The notes under the pieces were generated by a model, which saw only the letters and a program-made list of their open reading frames with translations, did no database searches and was not told the DNA's origin. Positions 18,351-26,002 of a stretch of 64,000 bases of DNA are shown here, one piece after another (the stretch's first letter is position 1; every line of letters starts with the position of its first letter). The position numbers were made by a program, and so were the translations under genes. The stretch spans positions 1 through 64,000 of the forward strand of contig CAVONT010000011.1 of NCBI GenBank assembly GCA_963697365.1. Reading direction: 5' to 3'. Origin of the DNA: CAIXZV01 sp963697365 (GTDB lineage Bacteria; Chloroflexota; Limnocylindria; Limnocylindrales; CSP1-4).

Positions 18351-19229
18351 ATGAATGATCCTCGTGAGGGTCGCGTCACGCGGCCTGATGGCCGTGTCGT
18401 GGCATGGACGGAATGCGGCCCGCGCGACGGAAGGCCGGTGCTGCGACTGCCCGGCACCCCTGGGTCGAGGTACTCGCTGCGAGCCGACAGGACCGCATGG
18501 CACGAGCGCGGCCTCCGCATGATCACCGTGGAGCGGCCCGGGTTCGGTGCCTCGACGCGGCTCCCGGGCCGGGGGTTCGCGGAGCATGCCGACGACCTGG
18601 CGGCCGTCCTCGACCACCTGGCCATCGACCGGCTCCCCGTCTGCGGAGGCAGCGGCGGCGCACCCCACGTGCTCGCGTTCGCGGGCCGTCACCCCGACCG
18701 GGTGACCGCGTGCACGGTCGGCAGCGGCGCCGCCCCGATGACCGATGCCGAGCTCCTTGAACAGGTCGACATCAACGTGACCGCCGATCGGCTCGCGCGG
18801 GCAGGCAAGGCTGGCGAACTGCGAGACATGCTCGAGACGGTCCGCACCTCGCTCTTCGCCAATCCCGCCGCCGCACTTCGTTCCCTGATGGATGATGCGC
18901 CGGCGGAGGACAGGGCCATCGTCGAGGACCCGGCCTGGCAGGCGGCCCACGCCTGGGGCATCCTCGAGGCGCTCGCGCCCGGCGTTGACGGCTGGGTTGA
19001 CGAGGCCATCGCCATCGTCGGCGACTGGCCGGATGTCGACCTCCAGGCCGTGACGTGCTCCGTCACGTGGTGGCACAGCGTCACTGACCGCAACTGCCCG
19101 TTCGGCGCGGCCCGGCGCCTGGTGGACAGGCTGCCCCACGGCACCCTGCTCGTGAAGCAGGCGTCGGGTCACCACCTGGCCGGCGCCGACGAGGGCATGC
19201 TGCTCGACGAGCTCCTCGCCCGCGCCTGA
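18351..19229 (+). CDS. Alpha/beta hydrolase
   Basis: A 292-residue alpha/beta-hydrolase fold protein. The oxyanion segment (RPVLRLPGTPGSRY) is followed by VERPGFGAS, the nucleophile elbow CGGSGGAPH (Ser near residue 105) and a C-terminal SGHHLAGADE with the probable catalytic His. No signal peptide or membrane segment is seen, so it is cytoplasmic. ATG 18351 follows a purine-rich GGGGGAA site. It is a single gene on the plus strand between minus-strand tRNA genes, so the context gives no substrate hint. Esterase, epoxide hydrolase or haloalkane dehalogenase activity cannot be distinguished. Confidence 0.8.
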   Translation: MNDPREGRVTRPDGRVVAWTECGPRDGRPVLRLPGTPGSRYSLRADRTAWHERGLRMITVERPGFGASTRLPGRGFAEHADDLAAVLDHLAIDRLPVCGGSGGAPHVLAFAGRHPDRVTACTVGSGAAPMTDAELLEQVDINVTADRLARAGKAGELRDMLETVRTSLFANPAAALRSLMDDAPAEDRAIVEDPAWQAAHAWGILEALAPGVDGWVDEAIAIVGDWPDVDLQAVTCSVTWWHSVTDRNCPFGAARRLVDRLPHGTLLVKQASGHHLAGADEGMLLDELLARA

Positions 19230-19276
19230 TCAATCGGACAGGCGGCTCGGACGCCTCGAGCCACCGCTCGAGTAGT

Positions 19277-19303
19277 GCCTCGCCAAGCGGTGACTGGCGA
19301 GGC
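19277..19303. terminator. Hairpin after the alpha/beta hydrolase gene
   Basis: An 8-bp perfect stem GCCTCGCC/GGCGAGGC with an 11-base loop lies 48 bases after the stop at 19229. There is no clear T-run, so termination is only suggested. Confidence 0.35.
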
Positions 19304-19456
19304 GTCCCTCTCGGCCGCGCGCGCCACGAGAACAGATCGCCGGCGAAGGGCAGGAGGCTCATCGAGCCGGCGGATACTCGACTACCCGGCCTCGCAAGAA
19401 GCGTGGGCCAGATGCGTTGGGATGCTGACGGCAACCATCAGCAGGACCGGATGAGA

Positions 19457-19483
19457 GAGGCCGCCCGGCTGCCAGGCGGCCCT
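19457..19483 (-). terminator. Hairpin after the secreted protein gene
   Basis: GGCCGCC and GGCGGCC form a 7-bp stem; on the minus strand it is followed by TCTCTCAT, 16 bases after the stop of the gene at 19499. Confidence 0.4.
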
Positions 19484-19498
19484 CGCGATCAACTGAAC

Positions 19499-19954
19499 TC
19501 AGGGGAACTTGAGCCAGCCCGTGTACAGGTCGGTCCCAGTTGCTCCACTGGCCTCGATGCCGGTCCCGGTGCCCGCGCCGCGGAGACCGGCGAGCGCGCC
19601 CGTGGCGTCGAAGACGCTCCACGTGAAGTGGTTCTCGTACGTCGGTGCGAGCTGCAGGTGGACCGTGAGCTTGAGGGCGAACGAGTCGCCCGGATGGCCG
19701 TCGCAGTAGAACGCTTTCACCAGCAGGAGCTGGAGCTTGTGGTCGCTCTGCCAGCCAGTCGCCAGTTTGCCGAAGTCCTCTGTCGTGCCCGATGCGCAGC
19801 CTTCCATCGGGAAGTCGGAGAAGGTCCCCGGCGCTCCTTCGAACCACGTGCCGTTGAAGGTCACGTATTGGGCGGGCCCTGCCTGTGTCGCTGCGGGTAG
19901 GACCAGGGCCAGCACCAGGGCACAGCTGAGGATGATGGTGACCCGTCGACGCAT
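19499..19954 (-). CDS. Secreted hypothetical protein
   Basis: I do not recognise the family. The 151-residue protein opens with a clear Sec signal peptide: MRRR, a hydrophobic core (IILSCALVLALVLPAATQA) and a likely Ala-Gly cut near residue 25. The mature part of about 125 residues has aromatic-rich beta-like strands (QYVTFNGTWFEG, KLTVHLQLAPTYENHFTWSV) and two cysteines that could pair. The ATG follows a GGGGG ribosome site. It stands alone between the hydrolase and tRNA-Cys genes with hairpins on both sides, so it is probably a monocistronic surface or exported protein. Confidence 0.7.
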   Translation of the reverse strand: MRRRVTIILSCALVLALVLPAATQAGPAQYVTFNGTWFEGAPGTFSDFPMEGCASGTTEDFGKLATGWQSDHKLQLLLVKAFYCDGHPGDSFALKLTVHLQLAPTYENHFTWSVFDATGALAGLRGAGTGTGIEASGATGTDLYTGWLKFP

Positions 19955-20172
19955 CCGCGTCCCCCTTTCCCGGCATCAGCCGGATCGGCGCCGTGCGGGC
20001 GCCCGTCCCCGGGCCGGTCTCGCCAGTGGCTCGGCGCGACCCATCGGCGGCTCGGGCAGGGGTCGCGTGTCATTGCGTCCCGGAACGCCCCTACGATGCC
20101 CCGCGGGCCGTCGGTCGCAAGTGCCGTGGGACCTGTTCTGCCGTGGACCCGGTGACCGACGCCGCACGACGT

Positions 20173-20206
20173 CTGGGGCCCCAGGCGGTTCCGCCTGGGG
20201 CCCCAG
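20173..20206. terminator. Perfect 16-bp G+C-rich hairpin beyond tRNA-Cys
   Basis: CTGGGGCCCCAGGCGG and its exact complement flank a TT. It starts 13 bases beyond the tRNA-Cys CCA. On the minus strand no T-run follows; on the plus strand TTTG follows but no plus-strand gene ends here. It may act as a bidirectional barrier or RNA-processing signal. Confidence 0.5.
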
Positions 20207-20218
20207 TTTGTGCTCGAT

Positions 20219-20295
20219 TGGAGGCGACGATCGGATTCGAACCGATGAATAGAGGTTTTGCAGACCTCCGTGTTGAGCCACTTCACCACGTCGCC
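20219..20295 (-). tRNA. tRNA-Cys (anticodon GCA)
   Basis: Acceptor GGCGACG/CGTCGCC, discriminator U as required for Cys, CCA encoded at 20219-20221. The loop CTGCAAA gives anticodon GCA. An extended -10 lies at 20325-20330. Confidence 0.96.
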
Positions 20296-20324
20296 CGGGT
20301 CACTCGTGGATGACCACGGCCGAG

Positions 20325-20330
20325 AGGATA
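20325..20330 (-). promoter_or_regulatory. Extended -10 (TGC-TATCCT) of tRNA-Cys
   Basis: The minus strand reads CCTGCTATCCTCTC about 30 bases before the tRNA 5' end; the same TGC extension is seen before tRNA-Phe and rpsF. It sits just before the stop of the small gene at 20337. Confidence 0.5.
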
Positions 20331-20336
20331 GCAGGA

Positions 20337-20558
20337 CTAGCCGGCAGGGTCAGGCCGCCTGCCAGGGTCAGGTCGTCCCAGCTCCGCCTCGATCCGCGCG
20401 ATCTCGGCGCGGCACTGCGCGATCTGCTCCTGCAGCGAGATCCGGCCTTGGGCGTCGAGCCGCTCCTGGATGAGCCAGTGGGAACAGACCTCGATGCGGT
20501 CGCGCAGCTGATCAATGCGCGCCTCACCGGTGGGCATCGTCACCTTGATCTCGGTCAT
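20337..20558 (-). CDS. Small coiled-coil hypothetical protein
   Basis: A 73-residue soluble protein, not recognised. ATG 20558 (MTEIKVTMPTGEARID) is chosen because GGAGG lies nine bases upstream; a longer version would add nine residues. Heptad-like helices (IDQLRDRIEVCSHWLIQERL, SLQEQIAQCRAEIARIEAEL) suggest a helical hairpin or coiled coil, followed by a Pro/Arg tail. It lies between tRNA-Gln and tRNA-Cys on the same strand. Confidence 0.6.
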   Translation of the reverse strand: MTEIKVTMPTGEARIDQLRDRIEVCSHWLIQERLDAQGRISLQEQIAQCRAEIARIEAELGRPDPGRRPDPAG

Positions 20559-20638
20559 GAATGGCGCCTCCTGCACGCGGGGCAAGCCTGCTCGGGGCCA
20601 GGCATGGCACCGCAGGGCGGCGGAACTGGTCAGGAGGT

Positions 20639-20712
20639 TGGCTGCCCCTCGAGGATTCGAACCTCGGCTAACGGATCCAAAGTCCGCTGTCCTACCGCTA
20701 GACGAAGGGGCA
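20639..20712 (-). tRNA. tRNA-Gln (anticodon UUG)
   Basis: Acceptor TGCCCCT/AGGGGCA begins with a U-A pair as in other tRNA-Gln. Discriminator G, CCA encoded at 20639-20641. The loop CTTTGGA gives UUG. Confidence 0.95.
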
Positions 20713-20747
20713 GGGATGCCGGGCTACGGCCTCGGAACAAGGAGGAG

Positions 20748-20823
20748 TGGAGCGGAAGACGGGACTCGAACCCGCGACCCTCACCTTGGCAAGGTGATGC
20801 TCTACCAACTGAGCCACTTCCGC
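20748..20823 (-). tRNA. tRNA-Gly (anticodon GCC)
   Basis: Acceptor GCGGAAG/CTTCCGC, discriminator U, CCA encoded at 20748-20750. The loop TTGCCAA gives GCC. It is 20 bases downstream of tRNA-Phe and probably co-transcribed with it. Confidence 0.96.
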
Positions 20824-20843
20824 TCGATGACCGACCAGGGTAT

Positions 20844-20919
20844 TGGTGCCGAGAGCCAGATTCGAACTGGCGACACCGCGATTTTCAGTCGCGTGCTCTA
20901 CCAACTGAGCTACCTCGGC
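20844..20919 (-). tRNA. tRNA-Phe (anticodon GAA)
   Basis: Acceptor GCCGAGG with a near-perfect 3' strand, discriminator A, CCA encoded at 20844-20846. The loop CTGAAAA gives GAA. It is the first of the Phe-Gly-Gln array, with an extended -10 at 20959. Confidence 0.96.
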
Positions 20920-20958
20920 CCGGACCCGGATCCCCGCAGGGGTCCGTCGGCGCGGCGC

Positions 20959-20964
20959 AGAATA
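20959..20964 (-). promoter_or_regulatory. Extended -10 (TGC-TATTCT) of the Phe-Gly-Gln tRNA array
   Basis: The minus strand reads CGTGCTATTCTGCGCC 40 bases before tRNA-Phe. The nine-base TGCTATTCT core is identical to that of the rpsF promoter. Confidence 0.6.
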
Positions 20965-21043
20965 GCACGGGTGCGGGAGGAGCGGCAACCGACCACCCGG
21001 CTCGCAGCCTCGCCGCCTCGCTGGTCCGGACGGGACGGGAGGT

Positions 21044-22102
21044 TCAGCCGGGGAACGGCCGGTATGGCGGCGGCGGCGGCACCGTCGGTGCCTGCGGCGC
21101 CGGAGCGGCCACCTCGAAGGGGGGCGCGGGCGGCTCCCCCGCGAGCGCCTGCTCGGGCGAGTCGAGCGGCGGCTGGCTCGTGAGCTCCCGCAGCCGGTTG
21201 ATCCGCTCCATGACCGGTGGATGCGTCGCGAACAGGTCGCGTGTCTTGCCGCTGGCGCCCTTGAGCGGGTTCTCGAAGTACAGGTGCTGGGTCGCGCGGT
21301 TCGCGACCTCGAGCGGCTCCTGGTCCAACGCGATCTTCGCCAGGGCGCGCTCGAGCCCGTAGGGATTGCGGGTGAGCTCCACGCCCGAGGCATCGGCCAG
21401 ATACTCGCGCTGGCGGCTGATCGCCATCTGGACCATGCGGGCGGCGATCGGGGCCAGCACGGCGAAGGCGAGGGCGACCACCAGGATCACCACCTGGAGG
21501 CCGCCGCCCCCGGAGTTGCTGTCACTCCTGCCTCGCCGTCCCCCACCCCAGAACGTGAACCGGACGAAGAAGTCGGCGATCAGCGCGATCGAGCCGACGA
21601 GCACGCCGACCATCACGGAGAACCGGATGTCGAAGTTGCGGATATGGCTCAACTCGTGGGCCATGACTCCCTGCAGCTCCTCCCGGTCCAGTTTCTGGAG
21701 CAGGCCGATCGTGATCGCCACCGAGGCGTGCTTGGGATCACGGCCCGTCGCGAAGGCGTTGGGCGCCGTGTCGTCGATCAGGTACACGCGGGGCATCGGC
21801 ACGTCGGCTGCCACCGCCATCTCCTGGACGACGTTGATGAGCTGCGGGTTGTCCTGGGCCGTGACCTCCTTCGCGCCCGACGCGGCGAGGACGATGGCGC
21901 CGCCGGCGTAGTAGGACACCAGCGCGGCAACGAACCCGACGACGACCGCCAGGGCCATCGCCGGCAGCGCGAGGACGGGGTCGCCGAAGACCACCCACCC
22001 GATCAGGAACCCGAGCAGGCCGAGAATGACGACAACCGCGAGGGCCAGCAGCAGCGAGTTGCGCTTGTTGGCCCCGATCTGGCCGTAGAAGGTGCTTGCC
22101 AT
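21044..22102 (-). CDS. htpX: HtpX-like M48 membrane metalloprotease
   Basis: HtpX-type proteases degrade damaged membrane proteins with a zinc centre facing the cytoplasm. Two N-terminal membrane helices (about residues 18-40 and 45-75) precede the catalytic motif VMAHELSHIRNFD (HExxH near residue 155) and the downstream third-ligand region QREYLADASGVELT. Two further hydrophobic segments flank a Gly/Ser-rich loop (RRGRSDSNSGGGG). The C-terminus is a long Pro-rich tail (APAPQAPTVPPPPPY). At 352 residues it is longer than the usual 290-300 because of that tail. It follows lemA by 48 bases, a very common LemA-protease pairing. Confidence 0.92.
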   Translation of the reverse strand: MASTFYGQIGANKRNSLLLALAVVVILGLLGFLIGWVVFGDPVLALPAMALAVVVGFVAALVSYYAGGAIVLAASGAKEVTAQDNPQLINVVQEMAVAADVPMPRVYLIDDTAPNAFATGRDPKHASVAITIGLLQKLDREELQGVMAHELSHIRNFDIRFSVMVGVLVGSIALIADFFVRFTFWGGGRRGRSDSNSGGGGLQVVILVVALAFAVLAPIAARMVQMAISRQREYLADASGVELTRNPYGLERALAKIALDQEPLEVANRATQHLYFENPLKGASGKTRDLFATHPPVMERINRLRELTSQPPLDSPEQALAGEPPAPPFEVAAPAPQAPTVPPPPPYRPFPG

Positions 22103-22113
22103 GGGACGTCCCA

Positions 22114-22134
22114 GGCGGCCGGCGGCCGGCCGCC
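22114..22134. other. Intercistronic G+C-rich inverted repeat between lemA and htpX
   Basis: GGCGGCCGGC and GCCGGCCGCC overlap around one central base, so the usable stem is about eight pairs. It could temper read-through from lemA into htpX, but this is speculative. Confidence 0.3.
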
Positions 22135-22150
22135 CTACTGGATCGCCTCG

Positions 22151-22717
22151 CTAGTTGTTGAGGGTGAGGTCGACGGTCGGGACCTGCTGCGCCTCGGGCC
22201 CGGCGTCGAAGAACTCGCGCTTGAGGAACTTGAAGAGGCCCGCGATGAGGACCGCGGGGAACGTCTGGATGCCGTTGTTGTAGTCCAGGACCGTGGCGTT
22301 GTAGTGCTGGCGCGAGAACGAGATCTGGTTCTCGGTCGTGGTGAGCTCCTCCTGGAGCTGCATCACGTTCTCATTCGCCTTGAGCTCCGGGTAGTTCTCG
22401 ACGACCGCGAACAGCGAGCGCAGGGCGCCGGTCAGCATGTTCTCGGCCGCGGCCGATGCGACGGGGCCCTGGGCGCCCGCCGCGACCGCGCCGGCACGCG
22501 CCTCGGTCACCTTGACCAGCACGTCCTGCTCGAAGTTCATGTAGCCCTTGACCGCCGCCACGAGGTTCGGGATCAGGTCCCACCGGCGCTTGAGTTGGAC
22601 CTCGATCTGCGCGTAGGCCTCGTCGACCCGGTTGCGCTTGGCGATCAGGCCGTTGTAGATCCCGACCACGACCACCGCGAGCACGATGACGATGACCAGG
22701 ATGATGAGCAGTTCCAT
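22151..22717 (-). CDS. lemA: LemA family protein
   Basis: A 188-residue LemA protein with one N-terminal membrane helix (LLIILVIVIVLAVVVVGIYN) and the family hallmarks RNRVDEAYAQIEVQLKRRWD, IPNLVAAVKGYMNFEQ, VENYPELKANENVMQLQEEL and SRQHYNATVLDYNNGIQTFP. LemA proteins form a helical bundle outside or beside the membrane; their exact role is unknown but they are often paired with htpX, as here. The start is supported by GGGAGG six bases upstream, and a TATCCT -10 lies at 22762-22767. Confidence 0.93.
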   Translation of the reverse strand: MELLIILVIVIVLAVVVVGIYNGLIAKRNRVDEAYAQIEVQLKRRWDLIPNLVAAVKGYMNFEQDVLVKVTEARAGAVAAGAQGPVASAAAENMLTGALRSLFAVVENYPELKANENVMQLQEELTTTENQISFSRQHYNATVLDYNNGIQTFPAVLIAGLFKFLKREFFDAGPEAQQVPTVDLTLNN

Positions 22718-22761
22718 GCAGCCTCCCTACTGGCTCACGGGCGCGCGCCCCGGATCCCAGC

Positions 22762-22767
22762 AGGATA
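22762..22767 (-). promoter_or_regulatory. -10 element TATCCT of lemA-htpX
   Basis: The minus strand reads GCGGTATCCTGC 45 bases before the lemA ATG; the Shine-Dalgarno GGGAGG lies between. Confidence 0.35.
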
Positions 22768-22811
22768 CCGCCACCAGTGCCCCAGCCGTCCCCTCCCCCT
22801 GTCCCGGCACC

Positions 22812-23480
22812 TCAGGTCGTGCGTGTGCCCGCCGCAGCGAACGTCATCGCCCGCTGGAGCGCAGCTGCGCGCATGTCCTGCTCGATCGGCACGGGTCCCC
22901 CCAGGAGCGAGGCATTGAGCGCCGCCTGCGCAGCCTCCTCGACAACACCACCGGCCAGGATCGCGAGCTCGGGGCTCCTGTGGAAGATGAGGACGCCGTG
23001 GTTGGCGAGCAGCACGGCCGGCACCCCGGGGCGCACGACCGCGTCGATGCCGGCGATCGCCTCTTGCGATCCCCGTGGGGCATAGCCGGTGACCGGCACG
23101 CCGTCGGCAAGGCCGAACATCGCGAGCGCCTCGATCCAGCAGTCGATCGGCCGACGGGCCACCGCGAACGCCGTCGCGAACGGCGAGTGCGTATGGAGCA
23201 CGCAGCCCACCTCCTCGCTGGCCCGGTAGCGCGACGTGTGCATGTCCACGACCGCACCCTGGATCGGCGGCAGCTGTCCCTCGATCAGCGCCCCGTCCAG
23301 GCCGACCCGTGCGATCCCGTCGGGGCCGAGGCCCTTGAGCGTGCTCGCGGACGTGAAGTACATCTCCTCGGCACCCGGGACACGGAGGCTCAGGTTGCCG
23401 TGGCCGTTGGCGCCGATCGCGCCGCTGGCAAGCACCCGCTGGGTGGCATCGATGAGCTGGTCCACAAGAACGCGATCCAC
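22812..23480 (-). CDS. Class II aldolase/adducin family protein
   Basis: This 222-residue zinc-dependent fold includes fuculose-phosphate aldolase and ribulose-5-phosphate 4-epimerase. It has the substrate-loop segment GANGHGNLSLRVPG, the zinc-site histidines in VLHTHSPFATAFAV and the later LLANHGVLIF. GTG 23480 is supported by GAGGTG seven bases upstream. It stands alone between lemA and tRNA-Val, so the context gives no sugar pathway. Aldolase, epimerase or decarboxylase activity cannot be decided. The region just upstream contains the duplicated tRNA-Val tail. Confidence 0.85.
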   Translation of the reverse strand: MDRVLVDQLIDATQRVLASGAIGANGHGNLSLRVPGAEEMYFTSASTLKGLGPDGIARVGLDGALIEGQLPPIQGAVVDMHTSRYRASEEVGCVLHTHSPFATAFAVARRPIDCWIEALAMFGLADGVPVTGYAPRGSQEAIAGIDAVVRPGVPAVLLANHGVLIFHRSPELAILAGGVVEEAAQAALNASLLGGPVPIEQDMRAAALQRAMTFAAAGTRTT

Positions 23481-23505
23481 GGGGACACCTCGGTACGTGC
23501 GCGGC

Positions 23506-23535
23506 GATGTGGTGGGCGGTGATGTGGTGGGCGGT
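23506..23535. repeat. 15-bp tandem duplication of the tRNA-Val 3' end
   Basis: GATGTGGTGGGCGGT occurs twice in tandem (23506 and 23521). The second copy contains the complement of the tRNA-Val acceptor 3' strand and its CCA; the first repeats it just downstream of the tRNA. Confidence 0.9.
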
Positions 23536-23601
23536 GAGGGACTCGAACCCCCGGCATCCTCGGTGTAAACGAGGCGCTCTGACCAACTGAGCTAACCGCC
23601 C
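23525..23601 (-). tRNA. tRNA-Val (anticodon UAC)
   Basis: Acceptor GGGCGGT/ACCGCCC, discriminator A, CCA encoded at 23525-23527. The loop TTTACAC gives UAC. A TATGCT -10 is at 23614-23619. Confidence 0.96.
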
Positions 23602-23613
23602 GGTACAGGGGCG

Positions 23614-23619
23614 AGCATA
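23614..23619 (-). promoter_or_regulatory. -10 element TATGCT of tRNA-Val
   Basis: The minus strand reads CCGTATGCTCGCC 12 bases before the tRNA 5' end. Confidence 0.45.
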
Positions 23620-23636
23620 CGGCCCCGGAAACACTG

Positions 23637-23660
23637 ACGGGCGGCCTTCCGGCCGCCCGT
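23637..23660 (-). terminator. Hairpin between tRNA-Leu(GAG) and tRNA-Val
   Basis: A perfect 10-bp stem ACGGGCGGCC/GGCCGCCCGT closes a four-base loop (GGAA on the minus strand). It lies 16 bases beyond the CCA of tRNA-Leu(GAG) and before the tRNA-Val promoter. Confidence 0.55.
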
Positions 23661-23676
23661 GCGAGGTTCACGAATG

Positions 23677-23761
23677 TGGTGCCCAGGCCGGGACTTGAAC
23701 CCGGATGAGTTGCCTCATACGCCCCTCAAACGTACGCGTATACCAATTCCGCCACCTGGGC
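23677..23761 (-). tRNA. tRNA-Leu (anticodon GAG)
   Basis: Acceptor GCCCAGG/CCTGGGC, discriminator A, CCA encoded at 23677-23679. The stem TACGT pairs with GCGTA and the loop TTGAGGG gives GAG. The long variable arm TGAGGCAACTCA confirms Leu. Confidence 0.95.
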
Positions 23762-23804
23762 AGGTGGTTCACCTGATCGTGCCGGGCATCCCCTCGGGGA
23801 GGGA

Positions 23805-23890
23805 TGGTACCGAGGGAGGGAGTCGAACCCACACGACCTTGCGGCCACTGGTACCTGAAACCAGCGCGTCTACCATTCCGCCACCTCGGC
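23805..23890 (-). tRNA. tRNA-Leu (anticodon CAG)
   Basis: Acceptor GCCGAGG pairs with CCTCGGT (first pair G-U), discriminator A, CCA encoded at 23805-23807. The loop TTCAGGT gives CAG and the variable arm is long. A TGC-TAGGAT extended -10 candidate lies at 23940-23945, inside the 3' end of the upstream gene. Confidence 0.95.
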
Positions 23891-23916
23891 CCGTCACGAG
23901 ACCGGCCTCCCGAAGG

Positions 23917-25662
23917 CTACCGGTCCGCGGCGAGGCGCCATCCTAGCACATCCCAATACCGGTCGCCGGAGGTCCGGATGAGCCGCTGGTCGCTGCCTTT
24001 GAGCCCGCGGGCGAGCATCACCTCGTCGTTCCAGGCCAGCGGCAGCAGGGGTCGTTTGGCCTCCAGCGCGTCCAGCAGAGCCTTCCAGGCCGTCGCCCGT
24101 TCCTCGTCCGTTCCAGGCTTCCGGGCCGCCTCGAGGAGCTTGTCGAGCGCCGGGTCCTGGTAGCCGGCCAGGTTGGATCCGCCGGCCCGCACCTGCGTGG
24201 ACGCCAGCAGCGGGTAGAGGTCCGGCTCCAGGCCCTCGGCGATGTCGATCACCGCGGCCGTGAAGTCACCCTCGCGCAGCCTGGGAGCCAGCTCCGCCAC
24301 CGGCACCTCGACCACGCCGACCGTCATCCCCAGCTTCGTCCAGGCATCGCGGACGGCCTCGGTCACGGCCGCCAGGCGCGGGTTGGCGTCGGCAGGAACG
24401 CTCACGAGCTGCAGGCTGTAGCCCTCCTTGCCCTTGGGCGCGACGATCTTGCCGTTCTTCTTCGTCGTCCAGCCTGCCTCCTTGAGGAGCTTGGCCGCTT
24501 TCACCGGATCGTACGCAACGACCTTCGGGTCGGCCGCGTCGTAGGCCGAGGTGCCCGGCGGAACGAGCGCGTCGGCCCGGACGGCGTCCCCACCGAGCAC
24601 GTCCCGGACGAGGGCATCGCGGTCGATCGCCATCAGCAGGGCCTGGCGTGTCCGGGGATCGCGGAGCTCCGGGTGACCTGGACGCAGGTTCAGGAGCAGG
24701 GTCGAGAGCAGGGTCGTCGGGTAGCGCAGGCGCTCGGTGCCGGGAACCGCTGCGAGCGTGTCGCTCGCGTCCTTCGTGAGCCCGGCCACGGCGTCGATCT
24801 CCCGTGCCTCGTACGCCTCCGCCAGCGCCGCCTCATCGTCGTAGAACCGGACCTCGATCCGCTCGATGTACGGCGTGAGCATGCCGGCGCTGGGAAGCGG
24901 CAGCGGCGTGGCCAGCGAGTCCGGCGTGGGTGATGGCGATGCCTCCCCCGTTCCGGGTTCCTCGATCCCGGGGAGCACCATGCTGGTCGGAACCAGGACG
25001 GCCCGGGTGTCGTCGATCTCCGAGATCGCGTACGGACCCGAGCCGACCGGGAACGCGGCGAACTCGCTGGTGGCGAGGTCCGCGAACGGGACGTCAGCGA
25101 GCAGATGCTCGGGGAGCAGCGGCTGGAGCGCGGCGGCCAGGAACCCCGCCACCGGCGTGCCGAGCTTGAAGACGACGGTACGGTCATCGGGCGCCTCCAC
25201 CGTGACGTCTGCCCAGGCCGCGGCTCCCCCACCCATCGCGTCGGGGCTCTGGAGGGCCTGGACCGTGTAGACCACGTCCGCCGAGGTGACGGGCCGGCCA
25301 TCCTGCCACACGGCATCGTCACGCAACGTGAACGTCCACGTGGTGCCCTTGTCATCAATCGTCCACGATTCGGCCAGGTCCGGCTTGTAGGTGGTGCCCG
25401 GCCCGAGCTTCACCAGGCCGGAGTACACGAGCCCGACGAGCGTCCGTTCCGCCCGGGACCGTGCGGTGACCGGAGTGATGGAGGTCGGGATGCCAGTGAC
25501 GCCCTCCCGGTACACGGCCTCCGGCGGCAGCGTCGGGGCCGGGGTCGGTTCGGCAGTCTCGATCGGACCGGCGGCAGGTGCGTTCGGGACGGCGATCGCC
25601 ACGCCGAACACGACAAGCAGCGCGACGAGGACGCCGGTGATGGCGCGATCGCGGGTGTTCAC
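23917..25662 (-). CDS. ABC transporter solute-binding protein, peptide/nickel type
   Basis: A 581-residue extracytoplasmic binding protein of the SBP_bac_5 family, which captures oligopeptides, nickel complexes or sugars. An N-terminal hydrophobic helix (ITGVLVALLVVFGVAIAVP) is a signal anchor or signal peptide without a lipobox cysteine. Family motifs include LVYSGLVKLGPG, KPDLAESWTIDDKGTTWTF, LRDDAVWQDGRPVTSADVVY, DPRTRQALLMAIDRDALV and DPVKAAKLLKEAGW. A Glu/Pro/Ser-rich insert (GTGEASPSPTPDS) is near residue 250. The start is GTG after CAGGA. No permease or ATPase gene is adjacent, so it is an orphan component. It follows secG by about 40 bases. Confidence 0.87.
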   Translation of the reverse strand: MNTRDRAITGVLVALLVVFGVAIAVPNAPAAGPIETAEPTPAPTLPPEAVYREGVTGIPTSITPVTARSRAERTLVGLVYSGLVKLGPGTTYKPDLAESWTIDDKGTTWTFTLRDDAVWQDGRPVTSADVVYTVQALQSPDAMGGGAAAWADVTVEAPDDRTVVFKLGTPVAGFLAAALQPLLPEHLLADVPFADLATSEFAAFPVGSGPYAISEIDDTRAVLVPTSMVLPGIEEPGTGEASPSPTPDSLATPLPLPSAGMLTPYIERIEVRFYDDEAALAEAYEAREIDAVAGLTKDASDTLAAVPGTERLRYPTTLLSTLLLNLRPGHPELRDPRTRQALLMAIDRDALVRDVLGGDAVRADALVPPGTSAYDAADPKVVAYDPVKAAKLLKEAGWTTKKNGKIVAPKGKEGYSLQLVSVPADANPRLAAVTEAVRDAWTKLGMTVGVVEVPVAELAPRLREGDFTAAVIDIAEGLEPDLYPLLASTQVRAGGSNLAGYQDPALDKLLEAARKPGTDEERATAWKALLDALEAKRPLLPLAWNDEVMLARGLKGSDQRLIRTSGDRYWDVLGWRLAADR

Positions 25663-25704
25663 GTCCTGGTGTCGTCCGGGGAGGCCACGGTCACGGGGAC
25701 CTGC

Positions 25705-25926
25705 CTAGGAGGCTGCGGCGAACCCGATCACGGAGAACAGGATGAACAGCACCATCAGCACGATGGTGAACTGCCACAGGCGGCGTTCGACGCCGCGGCG
25801 ACTCCGGTACACGGCCGAGTCGCCGCCGAAGGTGCCCGAGAGGCCCGTTCCGCGGGCCTGGAGCAGGATGGCGGCGATCAGCGCGACGCTGATCAGGATC
25901 TGTCCGATGGACAGGACCACGTTCAC
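25705..25926 (-). CDS. secG: Protein translocase subunit SecG
   Basis: SecG is the small auxiliary subunit of the SecYEG channel. The 73-residue protein has two membrane helices (VLSIGQILISVALIAAILLQ and FTIVLMVLFILFSVIGFAAA) with the conserved cytoplasmic loop LLQARGTGLSGTFGGDS between them. The GTG start follows GGAGG. The gene lies after gpmI, as secG often lies near tpiA and gpmI in Gram-positives. The frame is intact. Confidence 0.93.
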   Translation of the reverse strand: MNVVLSIGQILISVALIAAILLQARGTGLSGTFGGDSAVYRSRRGVERRLWQFTIVLMVLFILFSVIGFAAAS

Positions 25927-26002
25927 TGGTGTGAGAACCTCCGTTGGGTGACGGACGCGGATGGTACCAGACTCGCGCCCGTCCCCGGGTCGACGCGGGC
26001 CC

